This document shows, piece by piece, positions 9,799 to 21,100 of a stretch of DNA of 64,000 bases. This DNA comes from Membranipora membranacea (Eukaryota; Bryozoa; Gymnolaemata; Cheilostomatida; Membraniporidae): contig OU612071.1 of assembly GCA_914767715.1 (NCBI GenBank), forward strand, positions 21,015,681-21,079,680, read 5' to 3'. The translations under genes and the position numbers were made by a program. Each line of letters begins with the position of its first letter. The first letter of the stretch is position 1. Under the pieces are notes generated by a model. That model was not told the DNA's origin and ran no database searches. It was given only the letters and a program-made list of their open reading frames with translations.

Positions 9799-11877
9799 TC
9801 AGGATTATCCTCTCCTGCTTAAATCAATTTGCTCAGAGTTTAAATTGTCAGTAGCCAATGAAATGTCATGTTTTTGATAAGTGACCAATAACATAACAGA
9901 CATTGCATCCTAACTAGGTGCACTAGCTCAAGGTCACTTGATGAAAAATTATGGAGAGCAAGATGGCACAGTTTGGTACACACCAAGTAGATGTCATTGT
10001 CAAATTAGTCATCATGAATCCAAATGAACTTTTGCATTGGAGAGAGGAATGGTTTGACTATATATATATTCCTGCAAGTTTGAAAATGATGGAAGTATGT
10101 GGAGCTACTGCAGAAGGCTGTAATGGAGGACACACCACACTTATTTATTAGAAATAAGAAATGGTCACAGTTTAGTAAATTGGAGCCCCTTTGACTCATT
10201 ACATGAGGAGCAGAAGGCTGCCTCCTGAATCATCACCTCTCAACAGAGTTAACAAGTATGTACTATGGGTGTTGGCCTATTTTAAAATATTGTTTTGAAA
10301 GTTCATGGCTGTTCTTTGGTTTCAAACAAAGCATGAGGGGGAAAGTAGGACCTCTAATCAGTACATTAAAATTCTTCTATAAAAAATTGAGCTTATTTAC
10401 TATATATATAACTATAACTGTTAACTGTTAGGTTTTACATACAGCATTTTGTGCTACTCTAAGAGATATCAGATCAGTGTTGCCTCTCTGAAATTTACAT
10501 TAGCTTGATCAGGCTTCATCATCTATGAAATGATCCTACTAGTATGAAAGTGGATAGGCAAATACTATATATTAACTGCATATTCTGTAATAACTAACAT
10601 AAGAAATCTTGTGTTTGTAGATATCCATGCGGGCCCTTACTCATTACAACCTCAGCTATTGATTTCTCTGACTCGTACCACAGAATACAAAATTATTTTG
10701 GTCCGATGGTCAGACTAACATGCTGTACTATAGCTGTGTAACGAAGTCAGGTTCAAGCTGTGGTGGCCCGGACTAAACTGATAATGATAATATCCTAGTC
10801 TTCTGAAACGGCCTTGTGTAAAACAACTACATAGTAATTAAGCTGCAAGTTGGGTCAGGTATGTACCAAAATTAATTGGTGTATTATTCATTTTATCCCA
10901 GTCGAGCATGATTGATAATGTAATGTGGTGTGAGCTTCACCAGTCACCATCTAGCCATAAAAAAAGCAAATAATATTAACCGGCAATGAAGAAACGGGGA
11001 GCTTGCCTCATGCTGCCCTAAAGCTATGAGTAGAGCGCAGTGAGCAAAAAGTGAGTTTTAGATTTTAACTGATAATATCATGACATACTATGATATCAAA
11101 CACTTCTCTTTGAATTTGAATGTGATATTTTCTGTTTTTTTAGTTACGCAGTACCAGAAGTCACAGCACAATCCTAGTGATAGCTGTTATGCAACAGTGA
11201 TGGCTTGATAGTTAGCTTACTGTCATTAACAACGTACATTGCCACTACGATTGGATAGGAACTGCTTTATGTCCCCGATGGTCTACCATCACATGTGTAT
11301 TCACAGCCATGAATGCTCACACTTCAGTATTAATCCACCTGAGCCATTACTATTCTCTCAGGCCTTTTTTTCTGCCTCTCATTTTGCCGCTTTTTCAGGC
11401 ACCATAATATACAAATAAGTTCATTGAATACACGTGTAAACACCATCAACAGTCTCTTCTCTGAACCATTACCTTTATTTGAATGCGCATATAATATGTT
11501 ATCTGATTGGATCACTTTATCACTCAAACAGTGCAATGATCACATAAACAGAGTATTTGCAAGCATCATTTAGTAAGTAAAAGCTCCCAGCTCTCCGGAA
11601 CCTCTGTCTCAATCTGGAAATCGTTCAGGCCATGATCTAGCCTGGTGTCTCTTCTAGAACAAAATCCCCTTCTTTGTTCAGTCGGGGACAAACTCCCTGA
11701 TCCCCTCTCTGTTCCCTTCCCACTCTCCCTGCTCCTATGTCCCAAACTCTCTGCTGGGATTGGAGTTGTCCTCTACCATTTGCCAAAGTGCAAGAGAGGA
11801 TAACTGTTCATCAAAGTTTTGACTTTTTGTTACAAAGAACATCATTGGCCGAAATTATGTTATCAGACACATTGAAG

Positions 11878-11937
11878 GTTCGGTTTTTTAAAGGTTCGTA
11901 GCTTGTGAGTTCGTGGTTCGGTTTTTCGTACCTACCG
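11878..11937 (-). repeat. Right terminal inverted repeat
   Basis: Reverse complement begins CGGTAGGTACG and follows the left repeat for about 60 bp. Confidence 0.85.
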
Positions 11938-11946
11938 CTGAGATCA

Positions 11947-13070
11947 ACATTGCAAGTTCTTTCTAACTGAAAAATGTTGTGGCTTTTGGCGACAAATGTA
12001 TTATCATCAGCGTAAGCATTGACAGTAGAGGAAAGATGTAAGTTTAAAAGATCATTGATGAATATAGAAAATAATGTTGGGGCAATGATTGAGTCTTGAG
12101 GGACACCTTTCCGAATAGGTAGTAATGTGGAATTTAACCGGTTGAATGTTACATATTGTTTTCTATCATTTAATAAAGAAGCTAGCAGTTTATGGGATGA
12201 TCCAGTTATGCCATATCTAGGCAATATGTGAAGAAGTATAGCATGATCAACACAATCAAACGCTTTTTTAAAGTCCAGAAATATTATAGAAATGTAACAA
12301 CCTTGAGATTTAGAGTCTAGACAATCACTAAAAATATCTTATGCATAGCACTGCGCAAGAGAAACCTTTTTCTGAAACCTGACTGTAAACTGTATAGGAA
12401 TTTATTTGATTCCAAATATGTCTGAAGGTGAATATTGATGTGTTTCTCAAAGATTTTGGACAAAATTGGTAAAACTAAGATTGGTCGAAAGTTGGATGGA
12501 ACATTTCTATCACCACCTTTAAAAATAGGTGTGACTCTAGCTGATTTCCATTCTTTTGGGAAAACTCCTTCAACCAAAAATCTATTTATCATGTTAGTAA
12601 GGATGTCAACAATACAGGGGAATGTTTTTCTCAGTATTTTCACTGAAATATTATCAGAACCAGTAGATTTATTGTTTGAGATACTAGACATGTATTTAAT
12701 ACAGTCTGATGGTGTCAAATGCGGAATAGGGTTCATTTTCGCTTCTGTTAGAGGGTCAGAGTTCTGGCATGAAGAGTTGGCAATTTACTAGTTAAAACAT
12801 ATGCAATAGTAGTGAAGTGAGTGTTCAAAGTCTCTGCATTTAGGTCCAACACTGAATCAGAACATCTTTTTGTATTGACTTTCAAAGCATCCCATAACCG
12901 TTTTGTATTATGTGAGTCACTATTTTTGACTGGGTCCTCCATGTGCAATTTCTTTTTCTTACGGATCAAGTTTGTCACTAGATTTCTTTTGATACTATAG
13001 TTAACCCAATCCTTGCCGTCGAGCTTGTGGCTTTTGCTACACTTATTGAAGGTGTATAGGCATTGCTGGG
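11947..13070 (-). pseudogene. LINE ORF2 pseudogene, linker and RT palm half
   Basis: Shows RT-linker residues with a basic LIRKKKKL patch (near 12940-12975), the FPKEWKSARVTPIFKGGD motif (near 12510-12570), the NFRPI motif, QSGFRKR (near 12360-12385), GVPQDS-APTLFSIFINDLL (near 12045-12120; the usual G of GVPQGS is D) and the catalytic AYADD (near 12005-12020). One frameshift region sits at about 12225-12316. The open frame seems to run on to 11811, but everything after 11946 is the terminal repeat of an inserted DNA transposon. Confidence 0.85.
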
Positions 13071-13359
13071 AACTTCCTATACACCGTATAGGCCCATTTC
13101 CACCACTGCCCGTACTGAGGCTCACCAGGGCGTGCTCACTCAATCTTTCATCGGGCTTCGGAGTGCGTCCGTAGCAGCACTGAGGTGCTAAGCGTAGGCG
13201 AATGCGCACGAGCGAGACCCTTATACGGCCGAGGAGCACCGGCGAGATGTCTTAGAGCAGCGCTGAACCGCAGCACTCAAAACTTTTGCTTCTTGCTCGC
13301 GTTCCCTGTGTAGGACGCACCGCCTGAAGCCGCAACCAGCGGCTATTCCATCAGCGCCT

Positions 13360-13566
13360 TGTTTACTGACGTCCGTCATAATGCTCGCGCACGTGGCTTG
13401 CCCGCTTGACAGGCCGATCTGTTCACTGGTCTGTCTTCCTGCGGTTCCTCTCGTACTAGGCAAGATACTAGCGTAGTGTTACATTGAAGTGTAAACTGTC
13501 TGTCTTCCTGCGATTCCTCTCGTACTAGGCAAGATACTAGTGTAGCGTTACAGTGAGGTGTAAACT
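13360..13566 (-). rRNA. Divergent large-subunit rRNA (28S) fragment, internally duplicated
   Basis: On the minus strand, 13500-13410 contains AGTACGAGAGGAACCGCAGG, the universally conserved sarcin-ricin-loop region of eukaryotic 28S rRNA. It is preceded by GTTTACACTTCAATG and followed about 75 bases after the AGTACGAGAGG start by ATTATGAC, which in ordinary 28S follows at a similar distance. The block from GTTTAC through the sarcin-ricin loop to GAAGACAGAC occurs twice in tandem (about 13566-13498 and 13497-13430), one copy with AATCGC for AACCGC. The rest diverges strongly from standard animal 28S. It is probably a pseudogene or an rRNA-derived repeat rather than a working rRNA gene. Confidence 0.5.
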
Positions 13567-15070
13567 GAAAAATTCTGCTATTCCAGATCATTGTACCTTT
13601 TGGGCAAATTCTGCAAACGCATGTTATTCACAACCTTTGTTGTGGCACAGAGGGAGCAGCTGCGTCCCTCTGTGCAAGTTCACAACCTTTCCCATCATAG
13701 CACAAGATTTACCCTTGAATTCAGCTATGTTATAATTTGAGAGGCATTTTGGTAAAGGTCCGCGGACAATTACCACATTGCTTCTCAACTTTCCTCACTT
13801 TTCCGGAAACTGGTATTGTTGTACAGCAAAAAATGACGTAATGCATTTTTCCCCGTTTCTGCCTATTGCAAAGGCTCAACATGGCTGAAAACCTAAATTG
13901 AGATATGAAAGCAGAAAATGAGAAATAGCGGATATTTACCGAATTGCCTCTCGACCATCATATATTAACTTTAATTTTGGATACTCATTCGTTGAGAATG
14001 TTTTATAAAATGCCCAAACTATTAAGATGTTAATACTTTTAATAGTTTTAAAAAACATCTATAAGATGGTAAGCGCTAAGCTCTTTTTAATTCACGATTT
14101 TTTATGAAGGCAGAAGGCTGCAAGATATAATAATATTGATTGAGCTGATTGAGCAAAACAGCAATGCAGCTGTAAAACAAGTTTACTATAGAAAACAGAA
14201 GTGTAAACAATATGAACAACGCAAACTCGCAAAAAAATACTGATAAAAGTCGATCGATAAATAAATGGAATAAACATAACAGTAAATTTGGATCCTCGAT
14301 GATTTACAGTTAGTATGGCTTTGCATCTTGCGATTCCTGATGAATTAGTTTTCAATATGTGTCGGGTCTCTCAACGGTCTCATATGTATGGTCACTGCTG
14401 TAAAAGAGATCAGAACAGCATAATGACCGAGGAAGACTCATTGAAACTATTATCATCAGACAGCCATAAGCATCAATATAAATAATCATGGAACAGAGGA
14501 ACACATTTGACCCTGCAGAGGCACATGGGGAAACAAGCAAACTAACTCCATTTTCGAAAGCACATAAAATCTCATCTTGTTTTATCTTCTCAGTATTGTT
14601 GACAGTGGATCACCAGCTTACTTATGAAGAATGGCTGAACAATCAAGGGGTTAAAGGTTTAAAGACCTAATGACAGTCTAATGAAATGATACAATCTGGG
14701 TTCAATGAATGGGACATGTCCCCTCGATATAGTCTGTGATAATATAATCTGGGTTCAATGAACGGGACAAATGCCTGACAGCACTGATAAGATATATTAG
14801 TCTTGCAAAATTGTTTTAGAACTGTTAAGCCTGGTTCACAATTGCAACAGGATTCAAAATATAAGCAGAAAAGTGTGTTGCAACATTCTTGCGGCTGTTG
14901 CTAGACGGCATTAGTGATAGCTTATACAAATGTGAACCACAAAATCTTAAAGGTGGTCAGACCAAGACAATTTCAAGACACTTGCATGTGTCTCAGCGGA
15001 TTGTTATCTGAATTTTAGAACCAGGCTTTAAAATGCGTGCTTTGCTCGCTCGTGTCAAAAGAGAGGGTGC
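13567..15070. other. Intergenic, upstream of the P450 gene
   Basis: No exon is supportable. A short imperfect direct repeat around TAATCTGGGTTCAATGAA occurs at about 14690-14715 and 14745-14772. The rest is AT-rich and unassigned. Confidence 0.5.
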
Positions 15071-15078
15071 TATAAATA
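15071..15078 (+). promoter_or_regulatory. TATA box of the P450 gene
   Basis: TATAAATA lies about 80 bases before the proposed P450 start codon (15150), leaving room for transcription to begin near 15100 and a 5' leader of about 50 bases. Support is positional only. Confidence 0.5.
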
Positions 15079-15149
15079 AACTGTCTACATAGCTGAACGA
15101 ATCACTAGTTATCACATCGCTGTCTGCAAGTGTTCAGTAACCACTGAAT

Positions 15150-18100
15150 ATGGGTAAGTTTGGGCGGGCTTTTACATTAGTTTGGCTTTCACATTCCTAA
15201 AAGCTTGGGTAGGGATCCCTCACCAAAGAACTAATACAAAGGCATAGATTCCTGGTATGATGCATTTCAATCACAGTTTATTTTGGTTTTCAATTGACAA
15301 TTAACTGGCCCTAGGATAAATCAATAGATACAAATTTCACCAGGCCTGTCACATGTGTCAACTTGGCGTTGTATGGAGCAGCCTCAATTTTAGGCCAATT
15401 GGAAAGCTTAAGGCACAGAGGCCAGTGGTCTGTAGACTGCAGCGAGATTCAAATCCAGAAAGAACCTTCAACACTTGTATGTTTCAGGTCAGGTGCTCAA
15501 AATCAAACCAACTGTGCTACCCCAACTCCATGCAAAAGTTCTTGTATAACATACGGTGTATCCTGAGTTTTATCTCCATGATAGCCCTATCCCAGTAGGT
15601 GGTTGCGTGTTATTTTAGCTAGCACCCAGACAAATCCCTTACCACATCAGCTATTAAACAAAAGAGTTTGCTGAAATAATACCAGCAATAATTAGCAGAT
15701 CGTACATAACAGGAGCGCCCTCATACAGGAAAAGCTTTCAACCAAAATTCCTGCATAATTGATATGAAGATAATACCACTGAGGAATATGCAGTGTTAGA
15801 ATTTAAGGGGGATTCAAGGGGGATGGTGTCCCCCTTCCTTCTTTGTCTAGGGGGATGCATCCCCCCACCCTATATACCATAACCATGACAATGGCTAAAA
15901 TTGATGCATTTTCCTTTGTGACCACCACAGGGCTCCGGCGGCCTCCTGGACCTCCGGCCTGGTTGCCGTCCCCCTCATATTTTCCAATTCTAACACTTGG
16001 AATATGTATTTCTTTTCCAGAGCAATTATTATATGACTTCCGGCTTCACGCATCAAATCTTACATCTAAGATAAACGTGCCGACGATTATAGGAGCTGTT
16101 AACGACCTCCAACCTTCAACTCTAGTCTATGTAGCCCTAGTTCTACTCACACTCTACAGCTGGCCGGTGTGGACACGTCATCGTTACCCTCCAGGACCTT
16201 GGCCTCTACCTTTTGTAGGTCACCTCCCATGGTTTGGTTTCTCTCAGAACCCCAATGAATGGGTCACTGGTATGTTATTGCCTCGAGTACTGCATCACTG
16301 ATTTGTTTAGCCTAGCCTCAGTTATTAAATTGCTATAATTGAGGGTGGGCACACATTAGTCCCAGTAACAACTTTTAAAAACTCTAGCAAGCTTCTTGAC
16401 AAATGTTTACAAGGGGTGGGCTGTAACTTTACTGATCTTTTGGACCAATCAAAGATGAGAAACTTTGACCAGCTATCATACGTAAAATGCGAAATGCTTG
16501 TTCAGGGTCAGATATGTACCCCTAATCCATAAATAAATATCAGTGCTTGTGCTATTCTACAAACTTCATGAATTTCCATGTGCACCATCCATCTGTGTAG
16601 CGCTATAGATTACTCCCTCATGCACAGTAAAATTTAGAAGGCTCAGTTTTGAATGGACCGGTGCTGTTTCACTTTTGCAGGCCTAAGAGAGAAGTATGGA
16701 GATGTAATCACTTTCGATATGAACATGAATCATAAGGTTGTCTTCTTGACTGGAGCAGAGGCTATTTACGACGGTTTTGTAAAGCAGGCAGATTCTCTCA
16801 GCAATCGACCACCTATTAGTGATAGTCTTATGCCACTAATAAAAGGTAAAATTTACATGTTAAGATGTTGGATCGCGTCCCTGTCCAACAACTGAGAAAT
16901 AATGGTATCGGTGCTAAGTTGCTCTCAGTTTGAGACCAAACTGAGGCTGTGGAGGTAAAGGGCCCTCTTTGTCCAAAACCTTTATATGTCACAATAGGAG
17001 TTTTCTATTTCAAATAATGATTAGATTGTCTGCCACATACAGATATCCAGAATTCAGAAGTGGTTGTCCCTCTAATTTAACGAGTTTTTACGGTTAACAC
17101 TTTGTTACGCTTGGCAAGCCCGGAGGGGTTTAAACACACCTCCATCCGCTAACACTTACGTGTGAGATGCTTACCAACTGAGCCACCTCCTGTTATCATT
17201 CATATCACCTTAAAGATATGGAACAGGTTAGGCTTAAAGGGGATCTCCAGATCAGATTCAATTTCTCCAATCTCCATCCAGGTTGATAGATCACCCAATT
17301 ACAAATCCATACATGTGCTCCATTTTGGCGCCAAATATGTCCAAAAGTCTTGTTTACATTAATAAGCAAGGATTTGATGTCAGGATTGGTAAACAATGCC
17401 CTAGCAATCAAAAATGACTAATAAATAGTTATTGTTTTTGAAAATCATTATAGCTAAACATTCCTCAACTATATTTGACTCATCTGATGGATTTTTGGAA
17501 TCTAATTTTCTTTTCATTTTTTTAAATTAGATATGAAAATGTGTCGGAATACAATACTTTTGACTCAGTTTTTAGTTAAATCACAGTGTCACGATGTATC
17601 CCACAGCAGGTGTGCTGCATAATATTGATTTTCTGGTGAATTATAAATTCATAGAGCTTTAATCATCATGATTTACGCAATTAAATATGGCTGGCTCAAT
17701 GTAGCCTGTTTTGACAGAAGAGGTATACACCGGAGAGTGCTGGGGGCTGGAGCAATCAACCTTGACAGCTTCCCCAATGAGATTCGAACCCACAACTCTT
17801 GCGGCACTAATCACCTGGCAGTGAATAGCAAGCGCGCTAACCGATTGCGCCATCTCACCATCCCCAAAAATGAATGGGTCGATGGCGCTAATTAGCATGC
17901 CCGCTATTCACTACTCAGAGTTGTGCTCTCTCGTCCCATAGCTCATTCCACTCCACCATTGCCACCCTATGCAACACAGCGTACGTGTTAGACATGCTAA
18001 GCTCAATGTATTTACCGTGATGTCAAAAGTTATTAGGATGTTACATTGAGCATAGCAAATTGGTGAAAGTAAGTCGCATTGAAATTTTTTTTGTTCATGA

Positions 18101-21100
18101 TATTACTCATGATATTGCTATAATTCATGCTGGATCTGAATCGGGGTGTCCATTTAAGCCTACTGCACACGTGGGAGTGTTTATCTCATCATGAGAGAAA
18201 ATTGTTTACTTAGTGGTCTAAGCTCCGCCCCTTTTATTGCAGGCTGCTTATAACTACCCGTTACTAGTTACTTAGAGAAAATGGTCTCACTGGTTAATTA
18301 ACAGTTATAACGTGATGTTTATGATGGGAATCATCAGGCTTTGTTAATGGAATATCATTGGCCGACAGCTAACCTAATGAGTATCTCGTTGCGTGTATAC
18401 ACGCTTGTGCGCGCAATGAGCAATGAAGAGATAATGAGCTAAGCTAGAATCTCAAGCTCTATTTTCGCTTTACTAGCTCAAGTTTTCTAGCTTGTCTGTG
18501 CACCGCTTCACTGTCACTGATTTTATTTTCGGAATGCCTGCAGTTTCCCTTGCCTTCCTGGCAGCAGAGAATTTTTGATCATGGCCGAGCGTTGCAGGTA
18601 TATAAAGCTTCAGAATCATGTGTAGAATATAATGTGATGGAATTAATTACTGTAGCTAAACCCTTCGGAAGGACCACAGCAATATATAGTCTCCAAGCTA
18701 GTTCCGCAGTAATTATGCAATATTTTCACATTTAACGAATTCAGAGTACTTCTGGGTAAAAATTATGTTTAGTGTTAGAATTTGTCCTCCCTTCTCATCT
18801 ATGAGGTATGAGGTATCTATGAGGCCTAGTGCTGTGCCAACCTAATAAGCTACCGCTTCTAAAATACTTTTAATTACCTTTTTTTCCACATTAGTTCAAA
18901 ATAAATATAGTTCCATTGTCAGGAGACATTTTACAATAGTAGATAACTTCATATATAAATTTATACGGTTCTCTCAAGTAGATAGAAGTGAATATTTATT
19001 AGGCTGGTACAGCACTAGGCCTCATAGATACCTCATACCTTGCTCATACCTCATATATGAGCAGGGAGGAAAATTTTTGACTCTATACATAATTTTTACC
19101 CAGAAGTGCTCTGAATGTTCTAAGTGTGAAAATATTGCATAACTACTGCAGAACTATCTGCCAGACTATGTATTGCTGTGGTCCTTCTGAAGTGTTAATT
19201 TTTTTAGTCATCGCCATCGGGCTGGTAATGACCAGCCAACAAGCTGAGCAAATGTATACTGTTAAACCTCACTACAAGGTCGCCAGACTCATAAGTGAAT
19301 TGCTGGGTTTCCAAATCATGTCCATATGTATCATCTTCATTTAAAAGTCTGGTAACTTGATTATGAGGTTTTACTGTAAGTGACCATAAAACATGCAAAC
19401 ATCTCTCATATTACCGGAAAAAATCAGATCTAGCTTCATCTATTTTAGGTAAAGGAATCATAAACGAGGATGATGGAAGATGGCAGCCGCTCAGAAGGTT
19501 TGGGCTAAATATCTTCAGGGAGCATGGAATAGGTGAGTATGCATTGACCTTTCAACTTAAGGCCAATCCATCTCATCACCAATTTTTTATTTACAATATT
19601 TCCACATTTTACAGAGTCAGAAAGTCTTAGAGTCTTCCATGTTTGATATTGGGACTTAATATTTTTAATTGGGGTCAAACTGTGCTCTCATGATACTCTC
19701 CACTAACGTAACTCCGCGCTGATTATAGGCAACTGTAAAATGTAAATTAAATATAAAATATAATTACATCACATCGCTCCTTTAATTAGTCCAGGGAAAT
19801 TGGGTGTTTGGTCCCAAACTTCCTTAGTAGACGGAGTTTCATTCCAACATTTTGGAGTTGTCTACTCATGTTGGGTGTGTGGATATGTCGACATGCGAAC
19901 ATGAAGGCTATGTTCCCCCCTCCACCCTCCACCGAACAAAGCTTGTCAAGACAGGCTTTACTTTGCCAAGTCTAATCCGGAAAGTGGAACATTACATTGT
20001 AACTAGAAACAATTTAAATGCATATATTCTTGTCTTATAAATATGATGCTAAAATAAGCATTTAAGTCAATATTGTTTTTACAGGAAAAAAGGGGATCGA
20101 GCCAGTTATCACAGAAGAACTTAGCCATTTTCTCTCAGCACTTCAAAATACAGATAGAAACCCATTTGATCCACTAGACCTTCTCGCTCAAGGAGTTTCT
20201 AATCTTATTTCATATGTGGTGTTTGGTGACAGGATCGATTACTCTGATGAGAAGATACAAAACATACAGTTTGGAGCATATGCCAGTGCTTGTGCAAAGA
20301 CCAAGTTCATACCTCTGTTAAGAGTAAGTATATCAACACTCAGAATCTTTAATCCTATGCACCCACAGCAAAGAAGTTTGCCAAACCATTGCTAAGCTTA
20401 TTGCTCAAACTCTCAGATAAGCTAATTGGTCACACTGTCAGATAAATACCATCCCAACAAACGGTCAAACAGAGCCCACACAGTGGCTACCTAACAGCCA
20501 CATATCCCCCTTATTGTGCTCACTGGAATGTGACATACATCGATCATATTTATAGTATATACCAGGAGACCCAACTGGATACCAGAAGGGAAAGAGAAGC
20601 GCAGAAAAGGGGTTTCAGTTCGCAGAAGATCAAGTGAAGAAGCACATGGATGAGATAGACTATCATAATCCCCCTCGGGACTTTATAGACGCTTACATCC
20701 TCAAGATGAAAGAAGAAGAGAGCAATCCTGAAACACCTTTCACTGGTTAGTTCACAGGTTTGCTGTAGGTAGAGGATGAGATTAACAAAGGTTTCAATTT
20801 TACCGACCTGGCCAAGAAATGTGGAATTCACAGGCTAAGATAACAAGCTAAGATTCCTAAAGATTACAGATTAAGATTACAGCACATCCCCTTCTAGCCA
20901 AGGTTCCAAGGATGCTGCTGCTTTTGGAACTACTTCTTTATGCATTCTCATGTGTTTCTGTTTCAGCTGACAATTTTAAGGCCATGGTGATGCAGCTATA
21001 TTTTGCTGGTACTGACACAACTTCCTCTCAGTTATACTGGGCTTATCGTATTATGGGTGTGTACACAGATATACAAGAGAGAGTACATCAGGAGATCACG

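Larger units (their letters stand above)
9739..11937. mobile_element. 2.2-kb DNA transposon with 60-bp TIRs, nested in the LINE
   Basis: The left terminus (9739-9798) and the reverse complement of the right terminus (11878-11937) match over about 60 bp. Both contain GGTAGGTACGAAAAACCGAA and repeated ACGAAC motifs. The element is flanked by a perfect 9-bp duplication, CTGAGATCA, at 9730-9738 and 11938-11946. No transposase frame is apparent; internal open frames are short (for example 9951-10151), so it looks non-autonomous. A 9-bp duplication fits Mutator-like or Merlin-type families, but the superfamily is not proven. Confidence 0.85.
8319..13070 (-). mobile_element. Non-LTR (LINE) retrotransposon, interrupted and decayed
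   Basis: A minus-strand, CR1/L2/Jockey-like element read from about 13070 down to a poly-T run (poly-A on its own strand) near 8319. Coding order on the minus strand: pre-RT linker (about 13065-12750), RT fingers/palm (12736-12317), RT catalytic palm (12224-11947), then after a 2.2-kb insertion the RT thumb and C-terminal domain (9729-8463). No endonuclease domain is present, so the copy is 5'-truncated. Frameshifts occur near 12225-12316 and between about 9600 and 9197. Removing the inserted DNA transposon and one target-site copy rejoins the reading frame exactly, showing that the two halves were one element. Confidence 0.85.

Noticed and set aside
9737-11940. hAT assignment of the nested transposon (ends begin CAG)
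   Set aside because: An 8-bp duplication outside CAG does not match on the two sides, whereas the 9-bp CTGAGATCA repeat is perfect and restores the LINE frame.
11811-11946. C-terminal part of the minus-strand RT frame
   Set aside because: The frame runs by chance into the right terminal repeat of the inserted DNA transposon.
13221-13591. Minus-strand open frames over the rRNA-like segment
   Set aside because: Their repeated peptide simply reflects the duplicated rRNA-like sequence.
17772-17862. Functional tRNA gene
   Set aside because: Promoter boxes are good but the anticodon loop is about 25 bases and the acceptor ends do not pair; the same holds for 17119 and 57004.
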